Shown: in pieces, positions 9,308-17,478 of the stretch
How the letters are laid out: each line of letters opens with the position of its first letter
How positions within the stretch are numbered: the stretch's first letter is position 1
Source of the DNA: Rahnella bonaserana
GTDB taxonomy: Bacteria; Pseudomonadota; Gammaproteobacteria; Enterobacterales; Enterobacteriaceae
Assembly: GCF_019049675.1 (NCBI RefSeq)
Contig: NZ_JAFMOW010000065.1
Coordinates: 186,001-250,000, forward strand
DNA: 64,000 nucleotides
Direction: 5' to 3'
Notes under the pieces: model-generated
What the model was told of the DNA's origin: nothing
Databases searched by the model: none
What the model saw: only the letters and a program-made list of their open reading frames with translations
Made by a program: the position numbers and the translations under genes

Positions 9308-9691
9308 ATGTTTAGCACCTTACTTGCAGTCTTTATTGGCGGTGGTATTGGCAGTGTGGTTCGCTGGTATGTCAGCCTCAAAATGAACGGGATGAGCCCG
9401 GTATTGCCCGTCGGTACGCTGACGGTGAATCTGGTCGGCGCGTTTATTATCGGCCTGTGTATCGCGCTTTTCACCCGCCTGACCCATATAGATCCGGTGT
9501 GGAAATTGCTGATTACCACCGGTTTTTGCGGCGGTTTAACTACCTTCTCCACTTTCTCACTGGAAGTCGTATACATGTTACAGGATGGCCGATTTGGTGC
9601 CGCGCTGCTCAATATGGCGCTCAATCTTGCCGGTTCCCTGGCCATGACTTTACTGGCCTTCATGCTGGTCAGCTGGTTTAGCGCGCACTGA
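9308..9691 (+). CDS. crcB: Fluoride channel CrcB/FluC
   Basis: Inner-membrane fluoride exporter of 127 residues that works as an antiparallel dimer of four-helix subunits. The family marks are present: [10 protein letters not shown] in helix 1, the conserved Asn in [13 protein letters not shown] (helix 2), and [15 protein letters not shown], the Phe-box/sodium-site loop in helix 3. Helix 4 is the [14 protein letters not shown] segment. AAGG sits 7 bases before the ATG and can be paired within the leader. A fluoride riboswitch upstream independently supports the role. In E. coli crcB lies directly beside cspE; here a TetR/exporter pair separates them. Confidence 0.97.
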   Translation: MFSTLLAVFIGGGIGSVVRWYVSLKMNGMSPVLPVGTLTVNLVGAFIIGLCIALFTRLTHIDPVWKLLITTGFCGGLTTFSTFSLEVVYMLQDGRFGAALLNMALNLAGSLAMTLLAFMLVSWFSAH

Positions 9692-9703
9692 TACTATCTT
9701 CCG

Positions 9704-9734
9704 GCGATGCCTTTTTTATGACAAAAGGCATCGC
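9704..9734 (+). terminator. Stem-loop after crcB, probable terminator
   Basis: A 12-bp inverted repeat (GCGATGCCTTTT / AAAAGGCATCGC) starts 13 bases after the crcB stop. The T-run lies within the stem rather than after it, so termination is likely but not certain. Confidence 0.6.
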
Positions 9735-9845
9735 TGTTATAAATTTGTGACACAGCTTCTTATCCTCGCCCCTTTCTTAATGTTTCCTTCATCTTCTGTG
9801 CAGATAATAGCGTCAGTTCACTCTGGTTTATTTTCGAGGTATGGC

Positions 9846-9938
9846 ATGTTTTCTGTTCCTAAAACGTCTTCTGAGCTTCTGGTTGTTGCTCTCTGCATTC
9901 TCACAGTAGTCGCTTTTATGCAGGCATACTTTGCATAA
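9846..9938 (+). CDS. Candidate 30-residue single-pass membrane peptide
   Basis: An open frame of 30 codons begins MFSVPKTSSE and continues as one hydrophobic helix (LLVVALCILTVVAFM) ending QAYFA. An AGG lies 8 bases before the ATG. The stop is followed 44 bases later by a strong inverted repeat, consistent with a small monocistronic transcript. I do not recognise the sequence, and frames this short occur by chance, so this is a candidate only. The hydrophobic composition and the terminator are what raise it above noise. Confidence 0.35.
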   Translation: MFSVPKTSSELLVVALCILTVVAFMQAYFA

Positions 9939-9981
9939 ATAACAACGGCTTGCCCGCAGTTTAGGCCCTCTCCTTTTCCGT

Positions 9982-10012
9982 AAACGGCGCATTCCTCTGG
10001 TTTGCGCCGTTT
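9982..10012 (+). terminator. 10-bp inverted repeat, possible terminator
   Basis: AAACGGCGCA pairs perfectly with TGCGCCGTTT across an 11-base loop. The following sequence (GCATTTC) is only weakly T-rich, so it may also be a transcript end or a protein site. Confidence 0.45.
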
Positions 10013-10104
10013 GCATTTCAGCGCCCTGCTTAATGGCGAAGAAAAGAAACGTCACTTTTCATTCCATTCATAATACAAATATTTACCTGTTCCTCCTTAT
10101 TGCC

Positions 10105-10125
10105 TATACTTGAGAATGATCGTTC
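10105..10125 (+). promoter_or_regulatory. tetR promoter -10 element with overlapping near-palindromic operator
   Basis: TATACT (10105-10110) is a good -10 box with a poor -35 (TTACCT) 16 bases upstream. GAATGATCGTTC (10114-10125) is an inverted repeat with one mismatched pair, placed at the expected transcription start of the tetR gene. A repressor bound there would block its own promoter, as many TetR proteins do. Confidence 0.55.
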
Positions 10126-10158
10126 ACAGGCAATATCAGCAAAATTCTCAGGTAAATC

Positions 10159-10815
10159 ATGCTTCACCCACAACAATGCAGTAAAGACGCACGCATCAGC
10201 GCCAGACGCGACCAGATTATTGCAGCAGCACGCCTGTGTTTTCGCAAGCACGGTTTTCATGGTGCCGGCATGGCTGAAATCGCTAAAACGTCACTGCTCA
10301 GTGTGGGACAAATTTACCGTTATTTCGCGAATAAAGACGCCATCATCGAAGAGATTGTGCGCCGCATCGTCATGAAAAAAATCGAACTGATGACCGGCAA
10401 TGCCCACAACCTGCAGCAGGTGGCACACAATCTGGCGTACCGCCGGATTGGCAATCTCAGCGCACCTTACAAAGAAGAACTGTGCTCGGTTCAAAAAGAA
10501 CAGGCAGAAATTGACCACGCATTAATGCTGGAAGTGGCCGCAGAAGCCACCCGTAATCCTGTCGTGGAAAAAATCTGGCGCGATTCAGAAAAACAATTAT
10601 TTAACGAAGCAAAGTCACTGCTCAGTGCCACTTTCCCGCAATTTTCAGAGGCTGAAATGACGGCCAAAGTGGAAACCTTAGCCGTCATCTGTGAGGGCAC
10701 CGCATTTCGTCGCCTGACGACAGTTCACGCCGACGCGGAGCTTCTGGAAGCCATCTACCATCGCTACTTCCAGAGCCTCTTCGAAACGGATTTAATCACC
10801 AGCAAACCGGAATAA
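10159..10815 (+). CDS. TetR/AcrR-family transcriptional repressor
   Basis: The 218-residue protein has an N-terminal TetR helix-turn-helix (about residues 15-62: RRDQIIAAARLCFRKHGF, then MAEIAKTSLLSVGQIYRYFANKDAIIEEI). An all-helical ligand-binding domain of unassigned specificity follows. It ends 9 bases before the exporter gene, so the two form an operon and the repressor most likely controls the exporter and itself. A palindrome overlaps the promoter. The inducer is unknown. The pair is absent between crcB and cspE in E. coli and looks like an insertion. Confidence 0.92.
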   Translation: MLHPQQCSKDARISARRDQIIAAARLCFRKHGFHGAGMAEIAKTSLLSVGQIYRYFANKDAIIEEIVRRIVMKKIELMTGNAHNLQQVAHNLAYRRIGNLSAPYKEELCSVQKEQAEIDHALMLEVAAEATRNPVVEKIWRDSEKQLFNEAKSLLSATFPQFSEAEMTAKVETLAVICEGTAFRRLTTVHADAELLEAIYHRYFQSLFETDLITSKPE

Positions 10816-10824
10816 ACCTTTACC

Positions 10825-12012
10825 ATGAGCGCTCATCTGCAAGAAAAACGCCTCGGTTATGCCCTGGTGCTAGGCTCCCTCGCCGCACTGGGTCCCTTAT
10901 GCACCGATTTATACCTTCCCGCTCTGCCTGAAATGGCAGGCGATCTGAATACCTCAACTGCCAGCGCGCAGCTCAGCCTGACAGCCGGTTTACTCGGCCT
11001 CGGGTTCGGCCAGTTACTGTTTGGCCCGCTGAGCGACCGCTATGGCCGTATGCGCCCTTTATTGTGGTCACTGGCTTTATTGCTGGCCGCGTCGGTATGG
11101 TGCGCGGTCGCGCAGGACATTGATCAGCTGATCGTCGCACGTCTGTTGCAGGGAATTGCCGGTGCCGGTGGTGCGGTTCTTTCCCGTGCCGTGGCCAGAG
11201 ATTTGTATAACGGACATGAATTAACGCGGTTTTTCGCCCTGCTGATGCTGGTCAACGGGCTGGCACCGATCATCGCGCCGGTACTTGGCGGCGCATTACT
11301 GAACTGGGTGGACTGGCGGGGAATATTTGGCGTACTGGCGTTGATCGCCATCCTGTTGTTTAGCTTCTCTTCCCTGAAGCTCCACGAAACGTTAGCACCC
11401 GAACGCCGCGCCCGTGGCGGTATTCTGAGTATGCTGATTTCGATATTTGGTTTGCTCCGACATCGCCCGTTTATGGGATTGTGTCTGACACAGGGCTTTA
11501 TCATGGCGGGAATGTTTGCGTATATCGGCGCATCGCCGTTTGTGCTGCAACAGATTTATCATCTCAGTCCGCAGATGTTCAGCCTGTGCTTTGCGATAAA
11601 CGGCATCGGTCTGGTGATTTCCGCACAGGTATCTACCCGCCTGAGTCGTCGTTTTGGTGAACTGGCACTGGTTAAAGCAGGATTATGCATTGCCGCCGTG
11701 GCATCCGTCTCACTGGTCATCGCCGCAAGCCTTAATGCACCGATGGTGATGCTGCTGATCCCGTTGTTCTTCTCAGTGATGGTGATCGGGATTATCGGGC
11801 CGAATGCCGGATCACTGGCGATGCAAAGTCAGGGTAAAAATGCGGGCAGCGCATCTGCATTGCTCGGTGTTTGTATGTTTGCGCTGGGTGCCCTGGCGGT
11901 TCCGGTGACGGGTTTTGGCAGCCAGCCGGCGCTGTCGATGGGGCTGACCATTCTGGGCTGCTATGCGATTGCTATCCTGATGTTCGTGATGCTGGTACGC
12001 AAACCGGCATAA
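10825..12012 (+). CDS. Bcr/CflA-type multidrug MFS exporter
   Basis: Twelve-helix major facilitator drug/proton antiporter of 395 residues. Helix 1 carries LCTDLYLPALPEM, a hallmark of the DHA1 Bcr/CflA group. The loop after helix 2 has the MFS motif A, GPLSDRYGRMRPL. Helix 5 contains the antiporter motif C-like stretch APIIAPVLGGALL. The substrate is not predictable, but Bcr/CflA members export bicyclomycin, chloramphenicol, sulfonamides or peptides. It is the second gene after tetR and ends at a strong terminator. Confidence 0.92.
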   Translation: MSAHLQEKRLGYALVLGSLAALGPLCTDLYLPALPEMAGDLNTSTASAQLSLTAGLLGLGFGQLLFGPLSDRYGRMRPLLWSLALLLAASVWCAVAQDIDQLIVARLLQGIAGAGGAVLSRAVARDLYNGHELTRFFALLMLVNGLAPIIAPVLGGALLNWVDWRGIFGVLALIAILLFSFSSLKLHETLAPERRARGGILSMLISIFGLLRHRPFMGLCLTQGFIMAGMFAYIGASPFVLQQIYHLSPQMFSLCFAINGIGLVISAQVSTRLSRRFGELALVKAGLCIAAVASVSLVIAASLNAPMVMLLIPLFFSVMVIGIIGPNAGSLAMQSQGKNAGSASALLGVCMFALGALAVPVTGFGSQPALSMGLTILGCYAIAILMFVMLVRKPA

Positions 12013-12032
12013 AGAATTCACGAACAGCAGGC

Positions 12033-12061
12033 AAAAAAAAACCCGCTTCGGCGGGTTTTTT
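12033..12061. terminator. Bidirectional rho-independent terminator
   Basis: AAAACCCGC-TTCG-GCGGGTTTT with an A-run before and a T-run after ends both the exporter gene and the convergent cspE transcript. Confidence 0.93.
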
Positions 12062-12076
12062 AGAATTCGGCTAAAG

Positions 12077-12286
12077 TCAGATAGCGATAACGTTAGCAGC
12101 CGACGGGCCTTTGGCACCATTGGTGATTTCGAACTCTACGCGCTGGCCTTCAGCAAGGGTCTTGAAACCGTTGCTGGAAATAGCAGAGAAATGAACGAAA
12201 ACATCTTTGCTGCCATCTTCAGGGGTAATGAAACCAAAACCTTTAGATTCATTGAACCACTTAACGCTACCTTTAATCTTAGACAT
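12077..12286 (-). CDS. cspE: Cold-shock-family RNA chaperone CspE
   Basis: The 69-residue OB-fold nucleic-acid chaperone is almost identical to E. coli CspE, which melts RNA secondary structure and antiterminates transcription. RNP1 (KGFGFI) and RNP2 (VFVHF) are intact. The correct start is the ATG at 12286 (MSKIKG); the frame is open further upstream, but that is the leader. The location beside the crcB neighbourhood matches E. coli. A long leader of about 150 bases contains a hairpin, in line with post-transcriptional control in this family. Confidence 0.97.
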   Translation of the reverse strand: MSKIKGSVKWFNESKGFGFITPEDGSKDVFVHFSAISSNGFKTLAEGQRVEFEITNGAKGPSAANVIAI

Positions 12287-12311
12287 CAAACTTACCTTTA
12301 CGTGAATGTTG

Positions 12312-12328
12312 GACACAAAATGTGTGTC
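12312..12328 (-). promoter_or_regulatory. Small hairpin in the cspE leader
   Basis: GACACA pairs with TGTGTC across five bases, 26 bases before the cspE start. It could be an RNA hairpin or a protein site. The rest of the leader (12329-12427) shows no motif I can name. Confidence 0.4.
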
Positions 12329-12427
12329 AAATACAGTACAGCAACAGATTTCACTTTTGTCCAGAATTCTGATGGCAATAAGCGACAAAGTTCTCACTCT
12401 TCGTTTTCTGTTGCTTTTTCTGCTGTC

Positions 12428-12449
12428 AAAAAGGCCTTAAATAGCCTTA
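12428..12449 (-). terminator. Terminator after the DUF2076 gene
   Basis: Read on the minus strand, AAGGC and GCCTT form a short stem followed by a T-run, 26 bases beyond the DUF2076 stop. Confidence 0.55.
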
Positions 12450-12474
12450 TGACATCAGAGAGTTAGAAAGAGAG

Positions 12475-13230
12475 TTAGAAAAACGAATCGTCGTCGTTGC
12501 TGTAATCATCCGAATCGAAGCTGTCAGAGCCGAACCCCAAATCCGAATTATCGCTGCGCAGCGAGGCATCTTCCCAGGAAGGCTGGCCGCTGTCGAAGCT
12601 TTGACTGTTGTCGAAACCCGGATTGTTATCAAGGAAACTGCTGTCAGCCGGATTAAGATCCTGCACCGGCGGCTCTTCGATAATATTGACGATTTCCTGG
12701 GGCTGGCTGTGATGGAACATGCCGGTGAGCATATCAGCCAGTACCACACCGCCCGCGACACCCGCCGCAGTGCGCAGTGCGCTGCCTAAAAAGCCCGGCT
12801 GCTGAGGCGCGGCCGGAGCCTGCTGCTGCGGCTGTGCAGCATATTGCTGTTGCTGAGGCTGACTGCCCCACCCTTGCGTACCGGGAATAGGCTGGCTGCC
12901 CTGTGACGCCTGACGCTGTGGCGCAGCCTGAGAGGAACCGCCGCCAAACAAACCGGCCAGAAAACCAGTGCTTTGCGGTTTGGCGTTTTGCGCCTGCTGT
13001 TGCAGCTGTTCGTTCTGCTGTTGCAGTTCCTGCACCTGCGCATTGAGCTTGGTCAGCGCCGCTTCCTGAATAATCATCGCCTGCGCCATGTAATACGGGG
13101 CAGACGGTTGCTGACGAATATGGGCCTGAATCACACGCTCAGCTTCCGCATCACGCGGTGCTGTATTGGACTCAGCCTGTTGTAAGCGACCAAAAAGTCC
13201 GTCAATTAAACGCTGTTCTTCAGATTGCAT
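12475..13230 (-). CDS. DUF2076 domain-containing protein
   Basis: A 251-residue protein of unknown function. Residues 1-80 form the conserved DUF2076 head (SEEQRLIDGLFGRL, then a coiled-coil-prone QVQELQQQNEQLQQQ). A Gln/Pro/Gly/Ala-rich low-complexity segment follows, then a possible membrane-associated patch (AAGVAGGVVLADMLTGMF). The tail is very acidic and Ser/Asp-rich, ending DDDSFF. Family members are described as periplasmic or membrane-associated, but no cleavable signal peptide is visible here. AAGGTG precedes the ATG. It lies just upstream of cspE on the same strand but is separated from it by a terminator. Confidence 0.8.
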   Translation of the reverse strand: MQSEEQRLIDGLFGRLQQAESNTAPRDAEAERVIQAHIRQQPSAPYYMAQAMIIQEAALTKLNAQVQELQQQNEQLQQQAQNAKPQSTGFLAGLFGGGSSQAAPQRQASQGSQPIPGTQGWGSQPQQQQYAAQPQQQAPAAPQQPGFLGSALRTAAGVAGGVVLADMLTGMFHHSQPQEIVNIIEEPPVQDLNPADSSFLDNNPGFDNSQSFDSGQPSWEDASLRSDNSDLGFGSDSFDSDDYSNDDDSFF

Positions 13231-13384
13231 AAATTCACCTTGTTGATGTGTCGTACGACGCCTTATACGGTATTCACCGGCGTGATAACGCTACAGTAAT
13301 ACAGTTACATTTTTGTATAAATTAACGGAGTGTCAACAAATGTGACGGAGGTAAAGTTGGTGCAGAAAACATGCGGAGGGATTG

Positions 13385-13413
13385 AAAATCCGCCTGCGGG
13401 ACCACAGGCGGAA
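13385..13413 (-). terminator. Terminator after the iron-chelate binding protein gene
   Basis: Read on the minus strand, TCCGCCTG and CAGGCGGA form an 8-bp stem followed by TTTTC. Confidence 0.75.
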
Positions 13414-13445
13414 TTATCAGACCTGAGAAGGACAGATGTCAGTCG

Positions 13446-14576
13446 TTACTTTTTCGGCGTCCAGCCCAGAATGAAATCCTGATCCGGCAGGTTAGTGAAG
13501 TTACGCACGATGTCGTGATACGTCTTCGCCGGATCCAAATCTTTGAACTGTTCCGGATAGATAAATTTCGCCAGATATTCCATGCCGACAATGTTGTACG
13601 GATGGTTATAGAACTGGTGATAAACGCCATACACATGGTTGGCGCTTACCGCCGGGATCTGCGCAACGCCGGTACGGGAGAGCAACACTTTGGCTTGTTT
13701 ATCCACATCAGCTTCATTCGCGCCATAACCGAATGGCAAAATGTGCGTCACAGAACCGGAAGCCGGACGGGCAGAACCGGTCATAATGTAAACGTCCGGT
13801 TTCATGCTGATGACTTGTTCCAGAGAAACCGTGCCGGATGCGCCCGGCAGCAATTTAGAACCAATATTATTGGCATCGACGGCCTGGATCAGTTTACCCC
13901 AGCCTGCATTTCCGTGGGTAAAGCAGCAGGAATCGTCACGTCCGGCAATCGGCTCGATGAACACATTTGGCTTAGTTTTAATCGCAGCGACGGCCTTCTG
14001 AATAGCCCGGAAGTGCTCATTATAAAATGCAGTATAGGCGCGGGCATTGTCTTCCTGGTTCATCACTTTACCCAGCAGCTCAATGCTCGGCGCGGTATTT
14101 TTGGCCGGATCCAGTTCGTAATCCACGAACAGCACCGGAATATGCAACGCAGCCAGTTTTTCCAGTACGCCAGCCTGCGCCAGCGAGTCTTTGGCACGCT
14201 TCTGAGCAATCATCAGATCCGGTTTTTTGGCGATCACCGTTTCCAGATCTATCTGTCCTTTATCGCTGAATCCCATATCGAGGATTTTCGCTGATTCAGG
14301 CCATTTGCTTTTCAGCATCTCCCAGGTGCCGCTGTCAGTTTTCTTCAGCAGGTTATTCCACGCCACCACATGCTGGAACGGATTGGCTTTATCCAGTACG
14401 GCCAGCGCCAGCAGATCGCGCCCGTCCTGCAAAATCACACGCTGCGGCGCTTTATCAATTGTGACCTTTTGCCCGGCCATATCGGTCACGGTCAGCGGAT
14501 AGGTGGTAGCAAAAACGGAAAATGAGGCAGCCATCAGACCTGTAACAGACAGCACGCGAGCGGTGTTCTTTAACAT
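13446..14576 (-). CDS. Fur-controlled metal-chelate (siderophore/heme-type) binding protein
   Basis: Periplasmic binding protein of the FecB/FepB-like class, 376 residues. An N-terminal signal peptide (NTARVLSVTGLMAASFSVFA) is followed by YPLTVTDMAGQKVTIDKAPQRVI, the usual opening of this family. The segment KPDLMIAQ and the later MKPDVYIMTG are the paired helical-backbone lobes. A CC pair (DDSCCF) near residue 220 is unusual. I chose the ATG at 14576, directly before the signal peptide. A good Fur box lies 34 bases upstream, so it should be induced by iron limitation. No cognate permease, ATPase or receptor gene adjoins it, so it must work with a transporter encoded elsewhere. Confidence 0.85.
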   Translation of the reverse strand: MLKNTARVLSVTGLMAASFSVFATTYPLTVTDMAGQKVTIDKAPQRVILQDGRDLLALAVLDKANPFQHVVAWNNLLKKTDSGTWEMLKSKWPESAKILDMGFSDKGQIDLETVIAKKPDLMIAQKRAKDSLAQAGVLEKLAALHIPVLFVDYELDPAKNTAPSIELLGKVMNQEDNARAYTAFYNEHFRAIQKAVAAIKTKPNVFIEPIAGRDDSCCFTHGNAGWGKLIQAVDANNIGSKLLPGASGTVSLEQVISMKPDVYIMTGSARPASGSVTHILPFGYGANEADVDKQAKVLLSRTGVAQIPAVSANHVYGVYHQFYNHPYNIVGMEYLAKFIYPEQFKDLDPAKTYHDIVRNFTNLPDQDFILGWTPKK

Positions 14577-14609
14577 GCGATTACCCGAAGATGAGAATGA
14601 ATAAGAAAT

Positions 14610-14628
14610 GATTTTGATAATTGTTATC
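14610..14628 (-). promoter_or_regulatory. Fur box
   Basis: This 19-base site matches the Fur consensus GATAATGATAATCATTATC at 15 of 19 positions, including the palindromic core GATAATTGTTATC. It sits just upstream of the binding-protein gene on the minus strand. Confidence 0.8.
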
Positions 14629-14759
14629 AAATGAAGTCGAAATAATAAACAAGGAAGGATCTGCGGGGCAACGTTTTTAGGGGGAATATTGGCGGATAAA
14701 ACATGTCGAAATATTAACGGGATACCACAGCGGCATCCCGTTTCGCTTAAGTCTCCAAA

Positions 14760-16856
14760 TTACTGTTCAGCATTTCTGCCGATGAAGTGCATGAGGAATT
14801 CACTCACCATCACGCGCTTAAACGCAGACTGCGCCTTGTCTGCCGCCGCACTGTGTCCCCCGTCGGTATTCTCATAAAAATACACATCCGGGATGCCCAT
14901 CGCCTGCATTTTGGCAGCCATTTTTCGTGCATGATCAGGCCCGACGCGATCATCGCTGGTGGCCGTGGTAATCAGTACCGGCGGATACTTTTTCGTCGCA
15001 TCAAGATTATGGTACGGCGAAAACTCGCGGATAAACGCCCACTCTTCCGGCTTCTGCGGGTCGCCATATTCAGCAATCCACGAAGCGCCAGCTGAAATTT
15101 GCGTATAACGATACATATCCAGCAGCGCAACTTCACAGACAATCGCTCCGAATAATTCCGGATAACGCGTCAGCATATTGCCGACCAGTAAGCCGCCGTT
15201 GCTGCCGCCCTGCGCCGCAAGATGCGCCGGAGAGGTAATATTGCTGGCGGTCAGCGCTTTGGCAACTGACGCGAAATCCTCATAAGCCCGCAGACGTTTT
15301 TCTTTCAGTGCTGCTTTATGCCATTCCGGTCCGTATTCGCCGCCGCCACGGATATTTGCGACCACAAACACACCACCGCGATCCAGCCATGACACGCCGC
15401 TGACACCGAGATAATACGGATCCAGCGAGACTTCAAAACCACCGTAACCATAAAGTAACGTCGGATTTTTCCCGTCGTACACCACGTCTTTGCGACAGAT
15501 CAGGAAATAAGGCACGCGCGTGCCGTCATCAGATTGAGCGAAATGCTGGCTGACCTGATACCGGGACGCATCGAAATGCGACGGATCTTGTTTCAGCAAT
15601 TCAGCCTCCACATCCACGCCGTTATCCAGATTGCCGAAGGATAAGCTCGCTGGTTGCAGGAAACCGCTGACACTCACAAAATATTCATTGGTGTCATCAT
15701 CCACGCCCCAGGCATTGATTTTGCTCAGCTCAGGCACCTTGCCGAACGGCTCACGCCGCCATTCCCCGTTTTCCGGCGTCATCACTTCGAGACGATTCAC
15801 CACATCATGCGTGATACTGAGAATGATGTGATCGCGGGTAAAAGAGTAGCCGTTAAGCTGATCACGGGTTGCCGTCACACCGCTGAGAGAGGAATGCGTA
15901 CCCGGCATAAACAGCGGTTTCAGCGCGCGTTCCCCGGCCAGAAACGCGTCAAAGTTCACGGTCAGCAGCGAACCTGAAGGCCAGGTTTCACCGTTAATCT
16001 GCCATTCGCTGGAAGGCTGGATCAGCAGCCAGTCGCGCCAGGTACTGAATTTGGCATCCGCTGGCAGGTCAATCCTGGTCAGCTCTTTTTGCGCATTGAG
16101 CACAAAGGCCTCGCGATGATAAAAGTCGATAACGCGCACCACAAAATCGCGTTCGAAGCCTTTAAAACTGTCGTGATAACCGGCCGCCAGCATGTCTTTC
16201 TTATCTGCGCTGAAAACAACTTCGGCTTCTGAGAGCGGCGTGCCACGTTGCCAGATTTTTACGATACGCGGATAACCTGAATCGGTCAGTGAGCCTTCGC
16301 CAAAGTCGGTGGCGACAAACAGATGGTCATGATCAATCCAGCCGGCGCGGCTTTTGGCAACGGGCAGGAAAAAACCGTCAGAGACAAATTCCAGCGTCCG
16401 CAAATCAAACTCGCGCACTTCTGAAGCATCACCGCCATCCGGAGACAGAAAAATCAACGCACGGTTAAAATCAGGCTTCAGCGCGAACACGCCGTGATAC
16501 ACCCAGTCTTTGCCTTCGGCTTTACTCAGCGCATCAATATCCAGGACGGTTTCCCACTTCGGCTGCGGTTTACGAAACTCTTCAAGCGTGGTTCTGCGCA
16601 GTAATCCTTTTGGATTCTGCGCATCCTGCCAGAAGTTGTACCAGTCATTGCCGCACCTGGAGACCACCGGGATCTGCTCCGGAGAATTCAGCCCTTGCAG
16701 CACTTTTTCGCGCAGAGGCATAAATTCACTGCCTTGTGTGAAAGCCGCCAGCGTAATGGCATTTTGTTCGTGCGCCCATTCGAGCGCTTTTTCGTTACGC
16801 AATCCTTCCAGCCAGATGAAATCATCCTCCGGCACAGATAATGAATCAGTTGTCAT
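14760..16856 (-). CDS. Prolyl oligopeptidase-family serine peptidase (S9)
   Basis: The 698-residue protein has an N-terminal seven-bladed propeller (about residues 70-420) and a C-terminal alpha/beta-hydrolase domain. The nucleophile is Ser552 in GGSNGG, the acid lies in TSDDRVGPDHARKM and the base is His668 in DGGHS. The strand GKNPTLLYGYGGFEVSL and the oxyanion-side RGGGEYGPEWH are S9A hallmarks. No signal peptide is seen, so it is probably cytoplasmic and cleaves short peptides. It is shorter at the N-terminus than oligopeptidase B sequences and lacks their acidic binding signature, so I do not call it ptrB. Confidence 0.9.
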   Translation of the reverse strand: MTTDSLSVPEDDFIWLEGLRNEKALEWAHEQNAITLAAFTQGSEFMPLREKVLQGLNSPEQIPVVSRCGNDWYNFWQDAQNPKGLLRRTTLEEFRKPQPKWETVLDIDALSKAEGKDWVYHGVFALKPDFNRALIFLSPDGGDASEVREFDLRTLEFVSDGFFLPVAKSRAGWIDHDHLFVATDFGEGSLTDSGYPRIVKIWQRGTPLSEAEVVFSADKKDMLAAGYHDSFKGFERDFVVRVIDFYHREAFVLNAQKELTRIDLPADAKFSTWRDWLLIQPSSEWQINGETWPSGSLLTVNFDAFLAGERALKPLFMPGTHSSLSGVTATRDQLNGYSFTRDHIILSITHDVVNRLEVMTPENGEWRREPFGKVPELSKINAWGVDDDTNEYFVSVSGFLQPASLSFGNLDNGVDVEAELLKQDPSHFDASRYQVSQHFAQSDDGTRVPYFLICRKDVVYDGKNPTLLYGYGGFEVSLDPYYLGVSGVSWLDRGGVFVVANIRGGGEYGPEWHKAALKEKRLRAYEDFASVAKALTASNITSPAHLAAQGGSNGGLLVGNMLTRYPELFGAIVCEVALLDMYRYTQISAGASWIAEYGDPQKPEEWAFIREFSPYHNLDATKKYPPVLITTATSDDRVGPDHARKMAAKMQAMGIPDVYFYENTDGGHSAAADKAQSAFKRVMVSEFLMHFIGRNAEQ

Positions 16857-17010
16857 GATGTTCAGCCCTGAAAATCAGAAAGGATTCAGAAATACCTGTT
16901 TTAACGTTGTCATATCAAGTCTTTTTGCTTTCGTTTTCATTTCCAAATCCCGTTGCGAATAAATTCATTTTGTCGTTATTCATTCATTATGCGATCTGTG
17001 AAAGTTCTTC

Positions 17011-17131
17011 CTGCCTCTTTTGTGAGTCAGTTCAAGCATTGAACCTATCGGAACGCCTATAAAGAAATCATTACTTTGTGATGACAAAACATGACGGACT
17101 TATGAGTTAAAAAAGAGGCAGAAAGACTCAC
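17011..17131. repeat. Paired inverted repeats in a 310-base intergenic region
   Basis: CTGCCTCTTTT (17011-17021) is repeated in inverse as AAAAGAGGCAG (17111-17121), and GTGAGTC (17022-17028) as GACTCAC (17125-17131). The second pair lies outside the first on the right but inside on the left, so only one can form at a time. They flank the likely promoter of the small gene at 17167. The rest of 16857-17166 shows nothing I can name. Confidence 0.5.
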
Positions 17132-17166
17132 GAGAAATCAGACAGAAACACGAAAGGAGTGAGAAT

Positions 17167-17412
17167 ATGGAATGGAAAATCATAGATATCCTGAGCATCC
17201 CTCAGACGGGACTGAAGTATATCTGCATTCAGGCGTTCAGAAATCTGAAGCTGATCCTGACTGTGGATAACGATTTTACCCTGAAAGCCGGTGATACCTT
17301 AGAGATCACGCCGGAAGGCTATTCTCTGAATCATCATCAGGCGCAAAGTCTGAAGATCCATAAGATGATGCCTTATTGTCAGCAACGCTGGCAGTCGCTT
17401 TCCATCCAGTAA
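17167..17412 (+). CDS. Small hypothetical protein (81 residues)
   Basis: I do not recognise this protein. It has a good ribosome site (AAAGGAGTGAGAAT) and a terminator about 45 bases after the stop, so it is probably real. The sequence alternates short hydrophobic stretches typical of beta strands (KYICIQAF, LKLILTVD) with a KAGDTLEITPEG turn that resembles a small barrel. The C-terminal third is rich in His and Gln. No signal peptide or membrane segment is visible. Neighbouring genes give no functional clue. Confidence 0.6.
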   Translation: MEWKIIDILSIPQTGLKYICIQAFRNLKLILTVDNDFTLKAGDTLEITPEGYSLNHHQAQSLKIHKMMPYCQQRWQSLSIQ

Positions 17413-17454
17413 TCACCCGGTGATTATTGAGAAATTAATGGAAAGAACAGAAAG

Positions 17455-17478
17455 ACCGGTTTCTACACCGGTTTTTTA
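17455..17478 (+). terminator. Rho-independent terminator overlapping the end of the cupin gene
   Basis: ACCGGT-TTCTAC-ACCGGT is followed by TTTTTT on the plus strand, ending the small gene at 17167. The hairpin covers the last codons of the convergent cupin gene. Confidence 0.8.

Noticed and set aside
12800-13000. Tandem repeat in the DUF2076 gene
   Set aside because: It is low-complexity Gln/Pro/Ala coding sequence without a regular unit length.
13515-14294. Antisense frame opposite the iron-chelate binding protein
   Set aside because: The composition is unlike a real protein and the opposite strand has a complete signal peptide and family motifs.
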